Of a stretch of 64,000 nt of DNA, positions 1-8,545 are shown piece after piece. The position numbers were made by a program, and so were the translations under genes. Origin of the DNA: Thiosocius sp942490985 (lineage in GTDB: Bacteria; Pseudomonadota; Gammaproteobacteria; Chromatiales; Chromatiaceae); the NCBI GenBank assembly GCA_942490985.1, contig CALNYW010000004.1:326461-390460 (forward strand). The letters run 5' to 3'. Position 1 is the stretch's first letter. Every line of letters starts with the position of its first letter. The notes beneath the pieces were generated by a model. It was not told where the DNA came from. It made no database searches and saw nothing but the letters and a program-made list of their open reading frames with translations.

Positions 1-614
1 CGGCGCTTTCGGACGCCGTAGATGGCCAGGTTGAATTGCGGCGGGTGGAATTTGTTGGTCCCCAGGTGGGTGATGAACTGACAGAGGACGGCGCGCTGGC
101 CGTGCTCGTCGCACTCCTGGCAATCCTGGCTTACGTGGCGATGCGTTTCGAATGGCGCTTTGCGGTTGGCGCCGTCGTTGCATTGGTGCACGACGTGACC
201 ATCACGGTCGGATTGTTTGCCCTGCTGCAAGTGGAGTTCGACCTTCCGGTACTGGCGGCGGTGCTTGCGGTGATCGGGTACTCGCTGAACGACACGATCG
301 TGGTATTCGACCGTATCCGTGAGAACTTCCGCAAGATGCGCAAGGGAAAACCAGTCGAGATCGTCAACCGCTCGTTGAACGAAACGCTGTCGCGCACCTT
401 GGTGACGTCGACAACCACCGCACTGGTGCTGCTGGCGCTGTTTTTCCTCGGTGGCGAGATCATCCATGGTTTTGCCTTCGCATTACTGGTTGGCGTCGTG
501 ATCGGCACCTACTCGTCGATCTACGTCGCCAGCACCGCGGTGCTGTTGCTCGGTGTCAGCAAGGCCGACCTGATGCCGGTGAAAAAAGAAGGCGTGGTCG
601 ACGACCGCCCCTAG
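1..614 (+). CDS. secF: SecF, protein translocase subunit (5' end missing)
   Basis: C-terminal part of SecF, the inner-membrane partner of SecD that uses the proton gradient to help export proteins through SecYEG. The frame is open from base 3, so the gene continues to the left of the window. The SecF signature region is clear: V-E-F-V-G-P-Q-V-G at the start, the F-E-W-R-F-A segment, the G-Y-S-L-N-D-T-I-V-V-F-D-R-I-R-E-N stretch and a final group of hydrophobic helices ending T-Y-S-S-I-Y-V-A-S. The C-terminal tail after D-L-M-P-V is short. About 200 codons are present of a usual 300 or so. secD would be expected just outside the left edge. Confidence 0.95.
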   Translation, partial: ALSDAVDGQVELRRVEFVGPQVGDELTEDGALAVLVALLAILAYVAMRFEWRFAVGAVVALVHDVTITVGLFALLQVEFDLPVLAAVLAVIGYSLNDTIVVFDRIRENFRKMRKGKPVEIVNRSLNETLSRTLVTSTTTALVLLALFFLGGEIIHGFAFALLVGVVIGTYSSIYVASTAVLLLGVSKADLMPVKKEGVVDDRP

Positions 615-679
615 CCCCCCGTTTCGCCTGTTCCTACACCGTCTACGCTTGCGGGACGGGCGAGCCTGTCGATTCTCTC

Positions 680-708
680 CTGACGTCGGGAGCACAGCCC
701 GCTATGAT
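680..708 (+). promoter_or_regulatory. Candidate sigma-70 promoter of metY
   Basis: CTGACG (680-685), 17 bases, then TATGAT (703-708), lying 66 bases before metY. The spacing is ideal and the boxes match consensus at 4/6 and 5/6. Between this and metY there is a strong AGGAGG ribosome site. I could not recognise a SAM or SAH riboswitch in the leader. Confidence 0.4.
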
Positions 709-774
709 TTCGCGTCTCGGCTTACCACCCAGCGGCGGGCGCCCGAGATTGATAACTAAAATAGGAGGAGAGCA

Positions 775-2049
775 ATGAAACTAGAAACTTTGGCGCTGCA
801 TGCCGGTTACGAAGGTGATCCGGCCACCCATGCGGCCACCACCCCAATCTATCAAACGACGTCGTTCACATTCGACGACACCCAGCACGGTGCTGACCTG
901 TTCGACCTGAAAGTTGCCGGCAACATTTACACGCGCATCATGAACCCGACCCAGGCCGTATTGGAACAGCGTCTGGCCGAGATGGAAGGTGGGATTGGCG
1001 CGTTGTGCCTGGCCTCAGGCATGGCAGCGATCACCTATTCGATCCAGTGCCTGGCTGACGTGGGGTGCAACATCGTCAGCACCAGCCAACTGTACGGTGG
1101 CACTTACAACCTGTTCGCGCATACGTTCCCACGGCAAGGCATCGAAGTGCGGTTTGCATTGAATGACGACTACGCGGCGATGGAGTCGCTGATCGACGAG
1201 AATACGCGGGCGGTGTTCTGCGAATCGATTGGCAACCCCGCGGGCAATGTCGTCGACCTGATAAAACTTGGCGAGATAGCGCACCGTCACGGGGTGCCGC
1301 TGATCGTTGACAATACCGTGCCTTCGCCGTTCCTGTGTAAGCCATTCGAACTGGGTGCCGACATCGTGATCCACTCGTTGACCAAGTACATCGGTGGTCA
1401 TGGCACGACGATCGGTGGCGTGATCATCGATTCTGGTAAGTTTGATTGGGCTGCAAATGCCAAGCGTTTCCCGATGCTGAACGAGCCAGATCCGTCTTAT
1501 CACGGGGTGGTTTATACCGAGGCGCTTGGGCCCGCGGCCTACATCGGTCGCTGTCGCGTGGTGCCCCTGCGCAATACCGGCGCAGCCATATCACCGTTGA
1601 GCGCGTTCCTTGTGATGCAGGGCCTGGAAACGCTGGGGTTGCGCATGGAACGGCATTGCGAGAATGCGCAGCGGGTCGCCGAACACCTGGCCGATCACCC
1701 GCAGGTCGAGTGGGTTAGCTATGCCGGTTTGCCGAGCAGCCCCTACCACGAACTTTGCCAAAAGATTACTGGCGGCAAGGCCTCTGGCATCCTGAGTTTT
1801 GGCATCAAGGGCGGAAAAGAGGCGGGTGCGCGCTTCATCGATGCATTGCAGATGATTTTACGGCTGGTAAACATCGGTGATGCGAAATCTCTGGCGTGCC
1901 ATCCGGCGACCACGACCCATCGTCAACTGGGCCCCGATGAACTGGCGGCCGCCGGTGTGCGGGAAGACATGGTTCGGCTATCGATCGGCATTGAACATGT
2001 TGATGACATCATCGCCGATGTCGACCAGGCGCTTGCCGCTGCCTCGTAA
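775..2049 (+). CDS. metY: O-acetylhomoserine sulfhydrylase (PLP-dependent)
   Basis: Cytoplasmic Cys/Met-metabolism PLP enzyme that makes homocysteine from O-acetylhomoserine and sulfide (direct sulfhydrylation). The 424 residues are full length for MetY. The start M-K-L-E-T-L-A-L-H-A-G-Y, the Y-T-R-I-M-N-P-T region near residue 52 and the PLP lysine K204 in S-L-T-K-Y-I-G-G-H-G are all visible. The length and the long loop after the lysine (about 215-245) favour MetY over cystathionine gamma-synthase. The start is fixed by AGGAGG just upstream. It stands alone, with its own promoter candidate and a hairpin after the stop. Direct use of sulfide would fit the SQR-like gene further right, but that link is inference. 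Confidence 0.92.
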   Translation: MKLETLALHAGYEGDPATHAATTPIYQTTSFTFDDTQHGADLFDLKVAGNIYTRIMNPTQAVLEQRLAEMEGGIGALCLASGMAAITYSIQCLADVGCNIVSTSQLYGGTYNLFAHTFPRQGIEVRFALNDDYAAMESLIDENTRAVFCESIGNPAGNVVDLIKLGEIAHRHGVPLIVDNTVPSPFLCKPFELGADIVIHSLTKYIGGHGTTIGGVIIDSGKFDWAANAKRFPMLNEPDPSYHGVVYTEALGPAAYIGRCRVVPLRNTGAAISPLSAFLVMQGLETLGLRMERHCENAQRVAEHLADHPQVEWVSYAGLPSSPYHELCQKITGGKASGILSFGIKGGKEAGARFIDALQMILRLVNIGDAKSLACHPATTTHRQLGPDELAAAGVREDMVRLSIGIEHVDDIIADVDQALAAAS

Positions 2050-2053
2050 GGTG

Positions 2054-2082
2054 GCGGACCCGCTGCACTGCAGCGGGTCCGC
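2054..2082 (+). terminator. Long palindrome after metY, likely terminator
   Basis: Perfect 14-base arms (GCGGACCCGCTGCA and its complement) around a single base, starting 5 bases after the metY stop. There is no T-run, so termination is likely but not certain. It could also act as a 3' mRNA stabiliser. Confidence 0.55.
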
Positions 2083-2298
2083 ACGGCCATGATCCAGATG
2101 CCTGGCCCACTGGGTCGAGCCGGCAGTTGTGCAGCTGGATCGGTCAAGCCGTGGAAAGATAGCTGTTGGCAAATCAGCCGGATCACCTTGCTATCGCCGT
2201 CCGCGTATGGTTAGTTTGAGGTTTCCGGTTGACTGTCGATCGGGCTTGAAAAGGCCGTCCGGCAAGCCATCAGTGATCCAGTAAATCAAGAAGCCTAC

Positions 2299-4440
2299 AT
2301 GCCCGATACCGAACAACGGCGCTACATTCTGCTTATCAGCGTTCACGGCTTGATTCGTGGTCACGATCTGGAACTCGGTCGCGACGCCGACACAGGCGGC
2401 CAAACGAAATACGTTGTCGACTTGGCAAAGTCGCTTGCTGTGCACGCGGACGTCGAGCGGGTGGATCTCGTCACTCGGCTGGTCGACGATCCGGCAGTCA
2501 GTGACGACTACGCGCGACCGATAGAGGTGTTGGGTGAGCAATGCGATATCGTCAGGATAGAAGCCGGGCCGCCTGAGTACGTGCCAAAAGAGCAGCTTTG
2601 GGATCACCTCGACAGCTTTACCGACAATCTCATCGAGTGGCTCAATCGCCAACCGCGCCTGCCGGACGTCATTCATAGTCACTATGCCGACGCCGGTTAT
2701 GTTGGGGTTCGCGTCGCCAACCTGCTGGGGATCCCGCTGGTACATACCGGCCACTCGCTCGGTAGAGACAAGCGTAAACGGTTGCTGGCACGCGGGGTGT
2801 CTCGCGATGCGATCGAAACGACCTATAACATGTCGCGTCGGATCGACGCAGAGGAGGAAATCCTTGCCAATGCGGACCTGGTGATCACCAGCACGCACAA
2901 TGAAGTCGAACGGCAATACGGCTTGTATAACTACTATGATCCGAGCCGCATGACAGTGATCCCCCCGGGTACCGATCTCGAGCAGTTCCATCCGCCGGAC
3001 AGCGGCGAGAATATTGCGTTCGCACGCCAGCTCGAGGTGTTTCTGAAGAGCCCGGAGAAGCCGCTTGTTATGGCCTTGTCCCGGGCCGATGAGCGCAAGA
3101 ATCTGCTGACCTTGATCGAGGCATTCGGCGAGTCGAACGCACTTCGTGAGACAGCGAATCTGTTGATTATTGCCGGTAATCGGGACGATATCCGCGATTT
3201 GGAGCCCGGTCCGCAGTCGGTATTGACCAACATTCTTCTGCTGGTCGACGCCTACAATCTTTACGGCAAAATCGCGATCCCAAAAAGGCATCTGCCCAGT
3301 GATGTACCGAAAATCTACCGCCTGGCAGCGCAGCGCAAAGGGATCTTCATCAACCCGGCACTGACCGAGCCCTTTGGTCTCACGCTGCTCGAGGCTGCGG
3401 CCAGCGGTTTGCCGGTGGTCGCGACCGAAAACGGCGGGCCGGTGGATATCCTCAACAATTGCCAAAATGGCCGTTTGGTGGATCCGCTCGACCGCGAGGC
3501 AATCGCCGAGGCGCTGCTCGCACTGCTGCAGTCGGATGAAAATTGGCAAAAGGCCTCGCGCAACGGATTGTCGGGTGTGCGCAAGCACTATTCATGGAAA
3601 GCACATGCCGACAGCTACCTGAGCCGCGTTGGCTTGCTTGAAACGGGGCCTCGGGCGGTCCCGGTGGTCATCTCGCAAAAGCGCTATCGCGACCGCGCGG
3701 TGTTCAGCGACCTCGATCAGAATCTGGTCGGCAACCCGGCCGCGCTACGCCGCTTTATCGAGGTCATGCGCGACAACCGAAAATGTGTCGTTTTCGGTAT
3801 AGCGACCGGCCGACGGGTCGACCAGGCGTTGGCGTTGATGCAAAAGCACCGCATCCCGGTGCCCGAGGTGTTGATCAGTAGTCTGGGGACCCGTATTCAT
3901 TACGGGCCGAGTCTCGAAGAGGACGATTACTGGATCGACCACATCGATCACAACTGGAATCCCCAGCGCGTGCGTCGGCTGTTGTCAAAACTGCCGGGCC
4001 TGACGCCGCAGGCCAAGCGCGACCAGTCCTCGCACAAGGTTTCTTATTTCTATGACGAGCACAAGGCACCATCGATCGAAGAGATCGTGACCTTGCTTCG
4101 TCAACGAGAACTGACAGCCAACGTCATTCACTCGTTCGGCCAATATCTCGACGTGGTACCGGCGCGTGCCTCCAAGGGCCTCGCGCTGCGCCACGCGATG
4201 CAGCAACTAGAGATCCCGCTCGAAAATGTTCTGGCAGCCGGCGGGTCGGGCGCCGACGAAGACATGATGCGCGGCAATACGCTGGCCGTCGTGGTCGGCA
4301 ACCGTCATCACGAAGAATTGTCCTCGCTGATCGACCTTGATCGCATTTATTTTGCCGCCCAACCACACGCGTCTGGGATTCTCGAGGCAATCGAGCATTA
4401 CGACTTTTTCCAACGGTGTCGGGTGCCCGATGCCGAATAA
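2299..4440 (+). CDS. sps: Sucrose-phosphate synthase (GT4 plus HAD domain)
   Basis: Makes sucrose-6-phosphate from UDP-glucose and fructose-6-phosphate, the committed step of sucrose synthesis as a compatible solute. Residues about 1-450 are a GT-B family 4 glycosyltransferase: the N-terminal H-G-L-I-R-G and D-T-G-G-Q-T-K-Y-V motifs, H-T-G-H-S-L-G-R-D-K, and the nucleotide-sugar motif E-P-F-G-L-T-L-L-E-A near residue 357. From about 465 a HAD phosphatase-like domain follows (F-S-D-L-D-Q-N-L), ending in a short tail. The 713 residues match two-domain bacterial SPS. It overlaps spp by 11 bases, and fructokinase and amylosucrase follow, so the cluster couples synthesis and turnover. The ribosome site is weak. 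Confidence 0.93.
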   Translation: MPDTEQRRYILLISVHGLIRGHDLELGRDADTGGQTKYVVDLAKSLAVHADVERVDLVTRLVDDPAVSDDYARPIEVLGEQCDIVRIEAGPPEYVPKEQLWDHLDSFTDNLIEWLNRQPRLPDVIHSHYADAGYVGVRVANLLGIPLVHTGHSLGRDKRKRLLARGVSRDAIETTYNMSRRIDAEEEILANADLVITSTHNEVERQYGLYNYYDPSRMTVIPPGTDLEQFHPPDSGENIAFARQLEVFLKSPEKPLVMALSRADERKNLLTLIEAFGESNALRETANLLIIAGNRDDIRDLEPGPQSVLTNILLLVDAYNLYGKIAIPKRHLPSDVPKIYRLAAQRKGIFINPALTEPFGLTLLEAAASGLPVVATENGGPVDILNNCQNGRLVDPLDREAIAEALLALLQSDENWQKASRNGLSGVRKHYSWKAHADSYLSRVGLLETGPRAVPVVISQKRYRDRAVFSDLDQNLVGNPAALRRFIEVMRDNRKCVVFGIATGRRVDQALALMQKHRIPVPEVLISSLGTRIHYGPSLEEDDYWIDHIDHNWNPQRVRRLLSKLPGLTPQAKRDQSSHKVSYFYDEHKAPSIEEIVTLLRQRELTANVIHSFGQYLDVVPARASKGLALRHAMQQLEIPLENVLAAGGSGADEDMMRGNTLAVVVGNRHHEELSSLIDLDRIYFAAQPHASGILEAIEHYDFFQRCRVPDAE

Positions 4441-5314
4441 AGCAGCGCGCTATCTGATCTGCACCGACCTCGACCGGACCTTGATCCCCAACGGCCCGCA
4501 GTCGGAATCGGCAGGTGCCCGGGAGGCGTTCGGGCGCCTCGCCGCGCGACCGGAGGTGACGTTGGCCTACGTCAGCGGTCGCCACCGTGCGTTGGTGACG
4601 AGTGCGATCAGCAGCTACGTGCTGCCCGTGCCGGATTTTGTCGTTGCCGACGTCGGCACGACGATTTACCAAGTACGCGATCGCACCACTTGGGATCATC
4701 TCGAAGCCTGGGACCAGCAGATAGCCGAGGATTGGAATCAGCTGTCCCATGCGGAGCTCAAGCACATCTTGGCTGACGTGCCGGCACTCCGGCTGCAGGA
4801 AAACCGCAAACAGAACCGTCACAAGGTTAGCTACTACGTCCCGTTGCATGCCGACCGGGATGCCCTGACGGCGCTGATGCAACAGCGTTTGGGGCAACAT
4901 GGTGTGCAAGCGAGTCTGGTCTGGAGCGTTGATGAGCCGGCCGGCGTAGGCCTGCTCGATGTGCTGCCGGCGAGGGCAACCAAGTTCCATGCTGTCGCTG
5001 CATTGATTCAACGCCTCGGCTTGTCGGAGCAAGATACGGTGTTTTGTGGTGATAGCGGCAATGATATTGAAGTCTTGGTGAGCGCCGTGCCGGCCGTTCT
5101 GGTGGCCAATGCACAACCCGAGGTACGCGCCGCGGCGATCAGCCTCGCTGAGCAAAACGGCAACGCAGATCGCTTGTACTGTGCCAGGGGTGATTTCGCC
5201 GGCATGAACGGCAATTACGCGGCCGGCATTCTCGAAGGGTTGGCGCATTACCATCCGTTCATGGCCTCTTGGAGTGGTCTTGCCGCGTCGCAGGAAAGAA
5301 TTGGGGGGCGGTGA
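4430..5314 (+). CDS. spp: Sucrose-6-phosphate phosphatase (HAD family)
   Basis: Removes phosphate from sucrose-6-phosphate to give free sucrose. It is a 294-residue HAD hydrolase of the Cof/SPP type: the nucleophile motif L-I-C-T-D-L-D-R-T-L sits at about residues 9-18 and the acidic metal-binding motif F-C-G-D-S-G-N-D-I-E near 203. The reading frame is open further upstream, but I chose the ATG inside the last codons of sps because it begins just before the domain and gives a coupled 11-base overlap. The stop overlaps the start of the fructokinase by one base (TGATG). The context makes SPP far more likely than mannosyl-3-phosphoglycerate phosphatase, which shares this fold. Confidence 0.9.
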   Translation: MPNKAARYLICTDLDRTLIPNGPQSESAGAREAFGRLAARPEVTLAYVSGRHRALVTSAISSYVLPVPDFVVADVGTTIYQVRDRTTWDHLEAWDQQIAEDWNQLSHAELKHILADVPALRLQENRKQNRHKVSYYVPLHADRDALTALMQQRLGQHGVQASLVWSVDEPAGVGLLDVLPARATKFHAVAALIQRLGLSEQDTVFCGDSGNDIEVLVSAVPAVLVANAQPEVRAAAISLAEQNGNADRLYCARGDFAGMNGNYAAGILEGLAHYHPFMASWSGLAASQERIGGR

Positions 5315-6189
5315 TGAATAAAGCCAGCATTGCTGTTTTCGGCGAGGTGTTATTTGACCTGTTCCCCGATGGCGCAAGCGTGCTTGGCGGTGCGCCGTTC
5401 AATATCGCCTGGCACCTGCAGGCGTTTGGTGAATCGCCGCGGTTCATCAGTCGCATCGGTAATGATGACGAAGGCGAGCAGATTGTTGCTGCCATGCAGG
5501 ATTGGGGCATGCGTACGGACTCGCTGCAACGCGACAGCAAACTGCCGTCCGGCAGGGTCTCTGTGACGTTGGAGGATGGTCAGCCGAGCTACGATATCGT
5601 GCACCCGTGTGCCTACGATGCTATCGACGAACCGGGATTGGCGAGTGAATCGTTGCTGTATCACGGCAGCCTGGCTTTGCGTTCGGCGCAAACCCGGGCT
5701 GCGTTCGATGCGCTGAGAAACGGCAGTCGCTCGCGGATTTTTTTCGACGTCAATCTCCGCTCGCCATGGTGGAACAAGACGGATCTGCTCTGCTGGCTCA
5801 AGCAGGCGAGCTGGGTAAAGCTCAATGACGAGGAACTCGCGTTGCTCGGGCCAACGGGTAAGCATGATGATGCGGCCGTCGAGGCGTTGTTCGAGCGCAA
5901 CCAGCTGGATGGTCTGATCGTCACTTACGGTGCCGAAGGTGCTGCGCTCAAGACCCGAAGTGAACCGTTGATACATGTGTCCCCGGATCGTGGCGTCGCG
6001 GTGGTCGATACGGTTGGTGCCGGCGATGCGTTTGCCGCTGTCTGTCTGCTTGGCATTCTGCGCGAGTGGTCGAGTTATGAAATCGTTTCGCGCGCGCAAG
6101 CGTTCGCCTCTAAAGTCGTAGGGCAAAGAGGTGCGACGAGCGCCGATAAAACCCTGTATGACCCGTTTATCTCGGCATGGAGTCTTTGA
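5314..6189 (+). CDS. Fructokinase (PfkB/ribokinase family)
   Basis: PfkB-family sugar kinase of 291 residues. It probably phosphorylates the fructose released when the next gene's product cleaves sucrose, returning it to the cycle. The C-terminal signature D-T-V-G-A-G-D-A-F with its catalytic Asp is at about residue 232, and the N-terminal glycine-rich motif G-G-A-P-F-N-I-A-W is present. I chose the ATG that overlaps the spp stop because a G-rich ribosome site lies just upstream. The same order sps-spp-fruK-ams is known from halotolerant methanotrophs; fructose as substrate is inferred from this context. Confidence 0.85.
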   Translation: MNKASIAVFGEVLFDLFPDGASVLGGAPFNIAWHLQAFGESPRFISRIGNDDEGEQIVAAMQDWGMRTDSLQRDSKLPSGRVSVTLEDGQPSYDIVHPCAYDAIDEPGLASESLLYHGSLALRSAQTRAAFDALRNGSRSRIFFDVNLRSPWWNKTDLLCWLKQASWVKLNDEELALLGPTGKHDDAAVEALFERNQLDGLIVTYGAEGAALKTRSEPLIHVSPDRGVAVVDTVGAGDAFAAVCLLGILREWSSYEIVSRAQAFASKVVGQRGATSADKTLYDPFISAWSL

Positions 6190-6204
6190 CCTAAGAAGTT
6201 TGCT

Positions 6205-8163
6205 ATGTACGAACAGGTATCACACGCGCTACTCAACGAGACGCTCGATCGGTTGGATCCGGAGATTCGCCGACAGGACCTAAGGCATTTCTATACCCGG
6301 CTCGGCGCGAATTTCTACGCCATCTATTCGCTGTTTCATCATCTCTATGGTGATCGGGAGGATTTTACGCGTCAGCTGACTCGGCTGATCGAGGTGATGG
6401 CCAGCCAGTACATCGAACGAGATCCGGTGTTGCGCCAGAGCGATATCGAACGTGAGAAGGATCACAACTGGTTTCTTCGCCAGGAGTGGGTGGGCATGGC
6501 CCTGTACGTCGATGGGTTTGCCGGCGACTTGCAAGGGCTGCGTGAGAACCTGTCTTACCTGCAGGAACTCGGCATCAATATGGTGCATGTCATGCCAATC
6601 CTGGAATGCCCACGAGGCGCCAGCGATGGGGGCTATGCGGTTAGCGATTTTCGCAATGTCGATAGTCGTGTAGGTACGATGGACGATGTGCGGGAACTCG
6701 CCGATGTGATGCGACAACGGAAGATGTTGCTAACGCTCGATGTGGTGGTGAATCACACGTCAAACCAGCATCTCTGGGCAACTGGCGCACGTGCAGGTGA
6801 CCATCGCTATCAAGACTACTACTACACCTTTGAGAATCGTGATGTGCCGGACATGTTCGAAGAGACCATGCCCGAGATTTTCCCCGAAACCTCGCCTGGC
6901 AATTTCGTCTGGGATGAAGAGATGGGCCGCTGGGTCATGTCGGTGTTCAATGACTACCAGTGGGATCTGAACTACAGCAACCCCGCGGTATTCATCGAGA
7001 TGCTGGACATCATCTTGTTCTGGGCCAATCAGGGCGCGGATATCCTGCGTCTGGATGCCGTTGCGTTTCTTTGGAAAAAGATCGGCACGATCTGCCAAAA
7101 CGAACGTGAAGCGCATCTTGTGCTGCAATTGTTCAAGGACTGCTGTCAGGTCACTGCACCGGGCGTGCTGTTCATCGCTGAAGCCATCGTTGCGCCGCTC
7201 GAAATCATTAAATATTTTGGTGAAGATGCGGTCGTCGCGAAGGAATGTGAGATCGCCTATAACGCGACGTTTATGGCGTTGTTATGGGATGCGGTCGCGA
7301 CTCGGAATGCCAAGTTGCTCAATCAAGGCATCCTCAGTCTGCCAGACAAACTCGATCGAGCGACCTGGCTGAACTACATTCGTTGCCACGATGATATTGG
7401 CCTTGGCTTTGATGATGCGGATATTCGGAAGGCCGACTATGAGCCGCGCGCGCACCGTAAGTTTCTGGTTGACTATTTCACCGGCAAGTACGAAGGGTCG
7501 GATTCGCGCGGACAACCGTTTGGCGTCAATCTGAAGACTGGCGATGCGCGGATATCCGGTTCGCTGGCCTCGCTGATCGGGTTAGAGGCGGCGATTGAAA
7601 ACGATGACGAACAGGCGATTGATCGTTGTGTTGACCTGGTCCTGCTGATGCACGGGATGATCTTGTCGTTCGGCGGAATACCGTTGTTGTACTATGGCGA
7701 CGAGATCGGCACGTTGAATGACGGCAGCTTCCTCGAAGATGCGAGCAAAGCGAATGACAATCGCTGGATGCACCGGCCACGACTCGATTGGTCGATGGCT
7801 GCACTCCGCTCTCAGCGGAGTAGTGTGCAAGGCCGAATCTTTGATGGCCTCAAGCGCATGATCGGGGTCCGTAAGACGATTCCGGCATTCTCGGATTTCA
7901 ATAATCGCGAGTTGATTGATTCCGGCAACCCGCACCTGTTCGTGTTTCTCAGGTATGCCGTCGACGCCGGCAACGATGTGCTGGTCGTGGCCAATTTCGA
8001 CAGCACCCCACAGTCACTCGACCTCGCCGATCTGCGCAATCGGGGCAGTTTTCGCTACGAGGCGTTACAGGATCTCTGTACCGGCCAACAACCGAGCATG
8101 TTCAAGAACCAGTTGGTTGTCCCGCCCCATCGCTTCTATTGGCTGAGTGATAGCCTATATTGA
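6205..8163 (+). CDS. ams: Amylosucrase (GH13)
   Basis: Glycoside hydrolase family 13 enzyme that splits sucrose and either moves the glucosyl unit to an alpha-1,4-glucan (amylosucrase) or hydrolyses it. The catalytic set reads clearly: nucleophile D284 in L-R-L-D-A-V-A-F, acid/base E326 in F-I-A-E-A-I-V-A, and the H395-D396-D397 triad in R-C-H-D-D-I-G. The N-terminal helical part and the 652-residue length match amylosucrase (about 640) better than sucrose phosphorylase (about 500). No signal peptide is seen, so it acts in the cytosol on the sucrose made by the upstream genes and may move osmolyte carbon to glycogen. Last gene of the cluster; the next gene is convergent. Confidence 0.88.
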   Translation: MYEQVSHALLNETLDRLDPEIRRQDLRHFYTRLGANFYAIYSLFHHLYGDREDFTRQLTRLIEVMASQYIERDPVLRQSDIEREKDHNWFLRQEWVGMALYVDGFAGDLQGLRENLSYLQELGINMVHVMPILECPRGASDGGYAVSDFRNVDSRVGTMDDVRELADVMRQRKMLLTLDVVVNHTSNQHLWATGARAGDHRYQDYYYTFENRDVPDMFEETMPEIFPETSPGNFVWDEEMGRWVMSVFNDYQWDLNYSNPAVFIEMLDIILFWANQGADILRLDAVAFLWKKIGTICQNEREAHLVLQLFKDCCQVTAPGVLFIAEAIVAPLEIIKYFGEDAVVAKECEIAYNATFMALLWDAVATRNAKLLNQGILSLPDKLDRATWLNYIRCHDDIGLGFDDADIRKADYEPRAHRKFLVDYFTGKYEGSDSRGQPFGVNLKTGDARISGSLASLIGLEAAIENDDEQAIDRCVDLVLLMHGMILSFGGIPLLYYGDEIGTLNDGSFLEDASKANDNRWMHRPRLDWSMAALRSQRSSVQGRIFDGLKRMIGVRKTIPAFSDFNNRELIDSGNPHLFVFLRYAVDAGNDVLVVANFDSTPQSLDLADLRNRGSFRYEALQDLCTGQQPSMFKNQLVVPPHRFYWLSDSLY

Positions 8164-8215
8164 ACGGGTTGGGTGCAAACTGCGCCAGTCGACCGCATGC
8201 GATTCAATTTGTCGG

Positions 8216-8452
8216 CTAGCGTTCCAGCAGGCGTCTTACCAGCCAACCCCGGAAAAACGGATTGTCCATATCGGCGAAGACCTTGGCCTCGGTCAGCCAG
8301 GCGCGCAAGGCATCCGGGTCTTCCGGTGGTTCACCGTGCTGCGAAAAGTAACAGTCCAGGTAGAACTCGCTCTGCAGGCCGCGCCAAGCTTCCTCGTCGA
8401 TGGCATCGCGCATGCGGTCGGGAAACTGCAGGATCTTGCTGTCGTCGGTCAT
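8216..8452 (-). CDS. Small acidic protein, function unknown
   Basis: A 78-residue acidic soluble protein (M-T-D-D-S-K-I-L-Q-F-P) with no signal or membrane segment. I do not recognise a family. I preferred the inner ATG over one 30 bases upstream because GGAG lies seven bases before it, while the upstream candidate has no ribosome site. It follows the HerA-like ATPase on the same strand with a gap of about 90 bases and may share its transcript. Confidence 0.6.
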   Translation of the reverse strand: MTDDSKILQFPDRMRDAIDEEAWRGLQSEFYLDCYFSQHGEPPEDPDALRAWLTEAKVFADMDNPFFRGWLVRRLLER

Positions 8453-8545
8453 GTCATCTCCGGTTGCGCGATCGGGTGTCATCAGTTGCTTGATGAAGAT
8501 ACCCTGGACAAAATCTTGAGGAAATGCAAAGCAGCGACCCGCCGA

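Noticed and set aside
615..774. SAM or SAH riboswitch before metY
   Set aside because: Some GC hairpins are present, but I could not find the conserved core of any known class; a promoter and ribosome site explain the region.
2191..3588. 465-residue open frame opposite sucrose-phosphate synthase (and similar long ones at 4124-5377, 58743-60098 and 62536-63771)
   Set aside because: They mirror well-identified genes, have no family features and odd composition. GC-rich codons make antisense frames open by chance.
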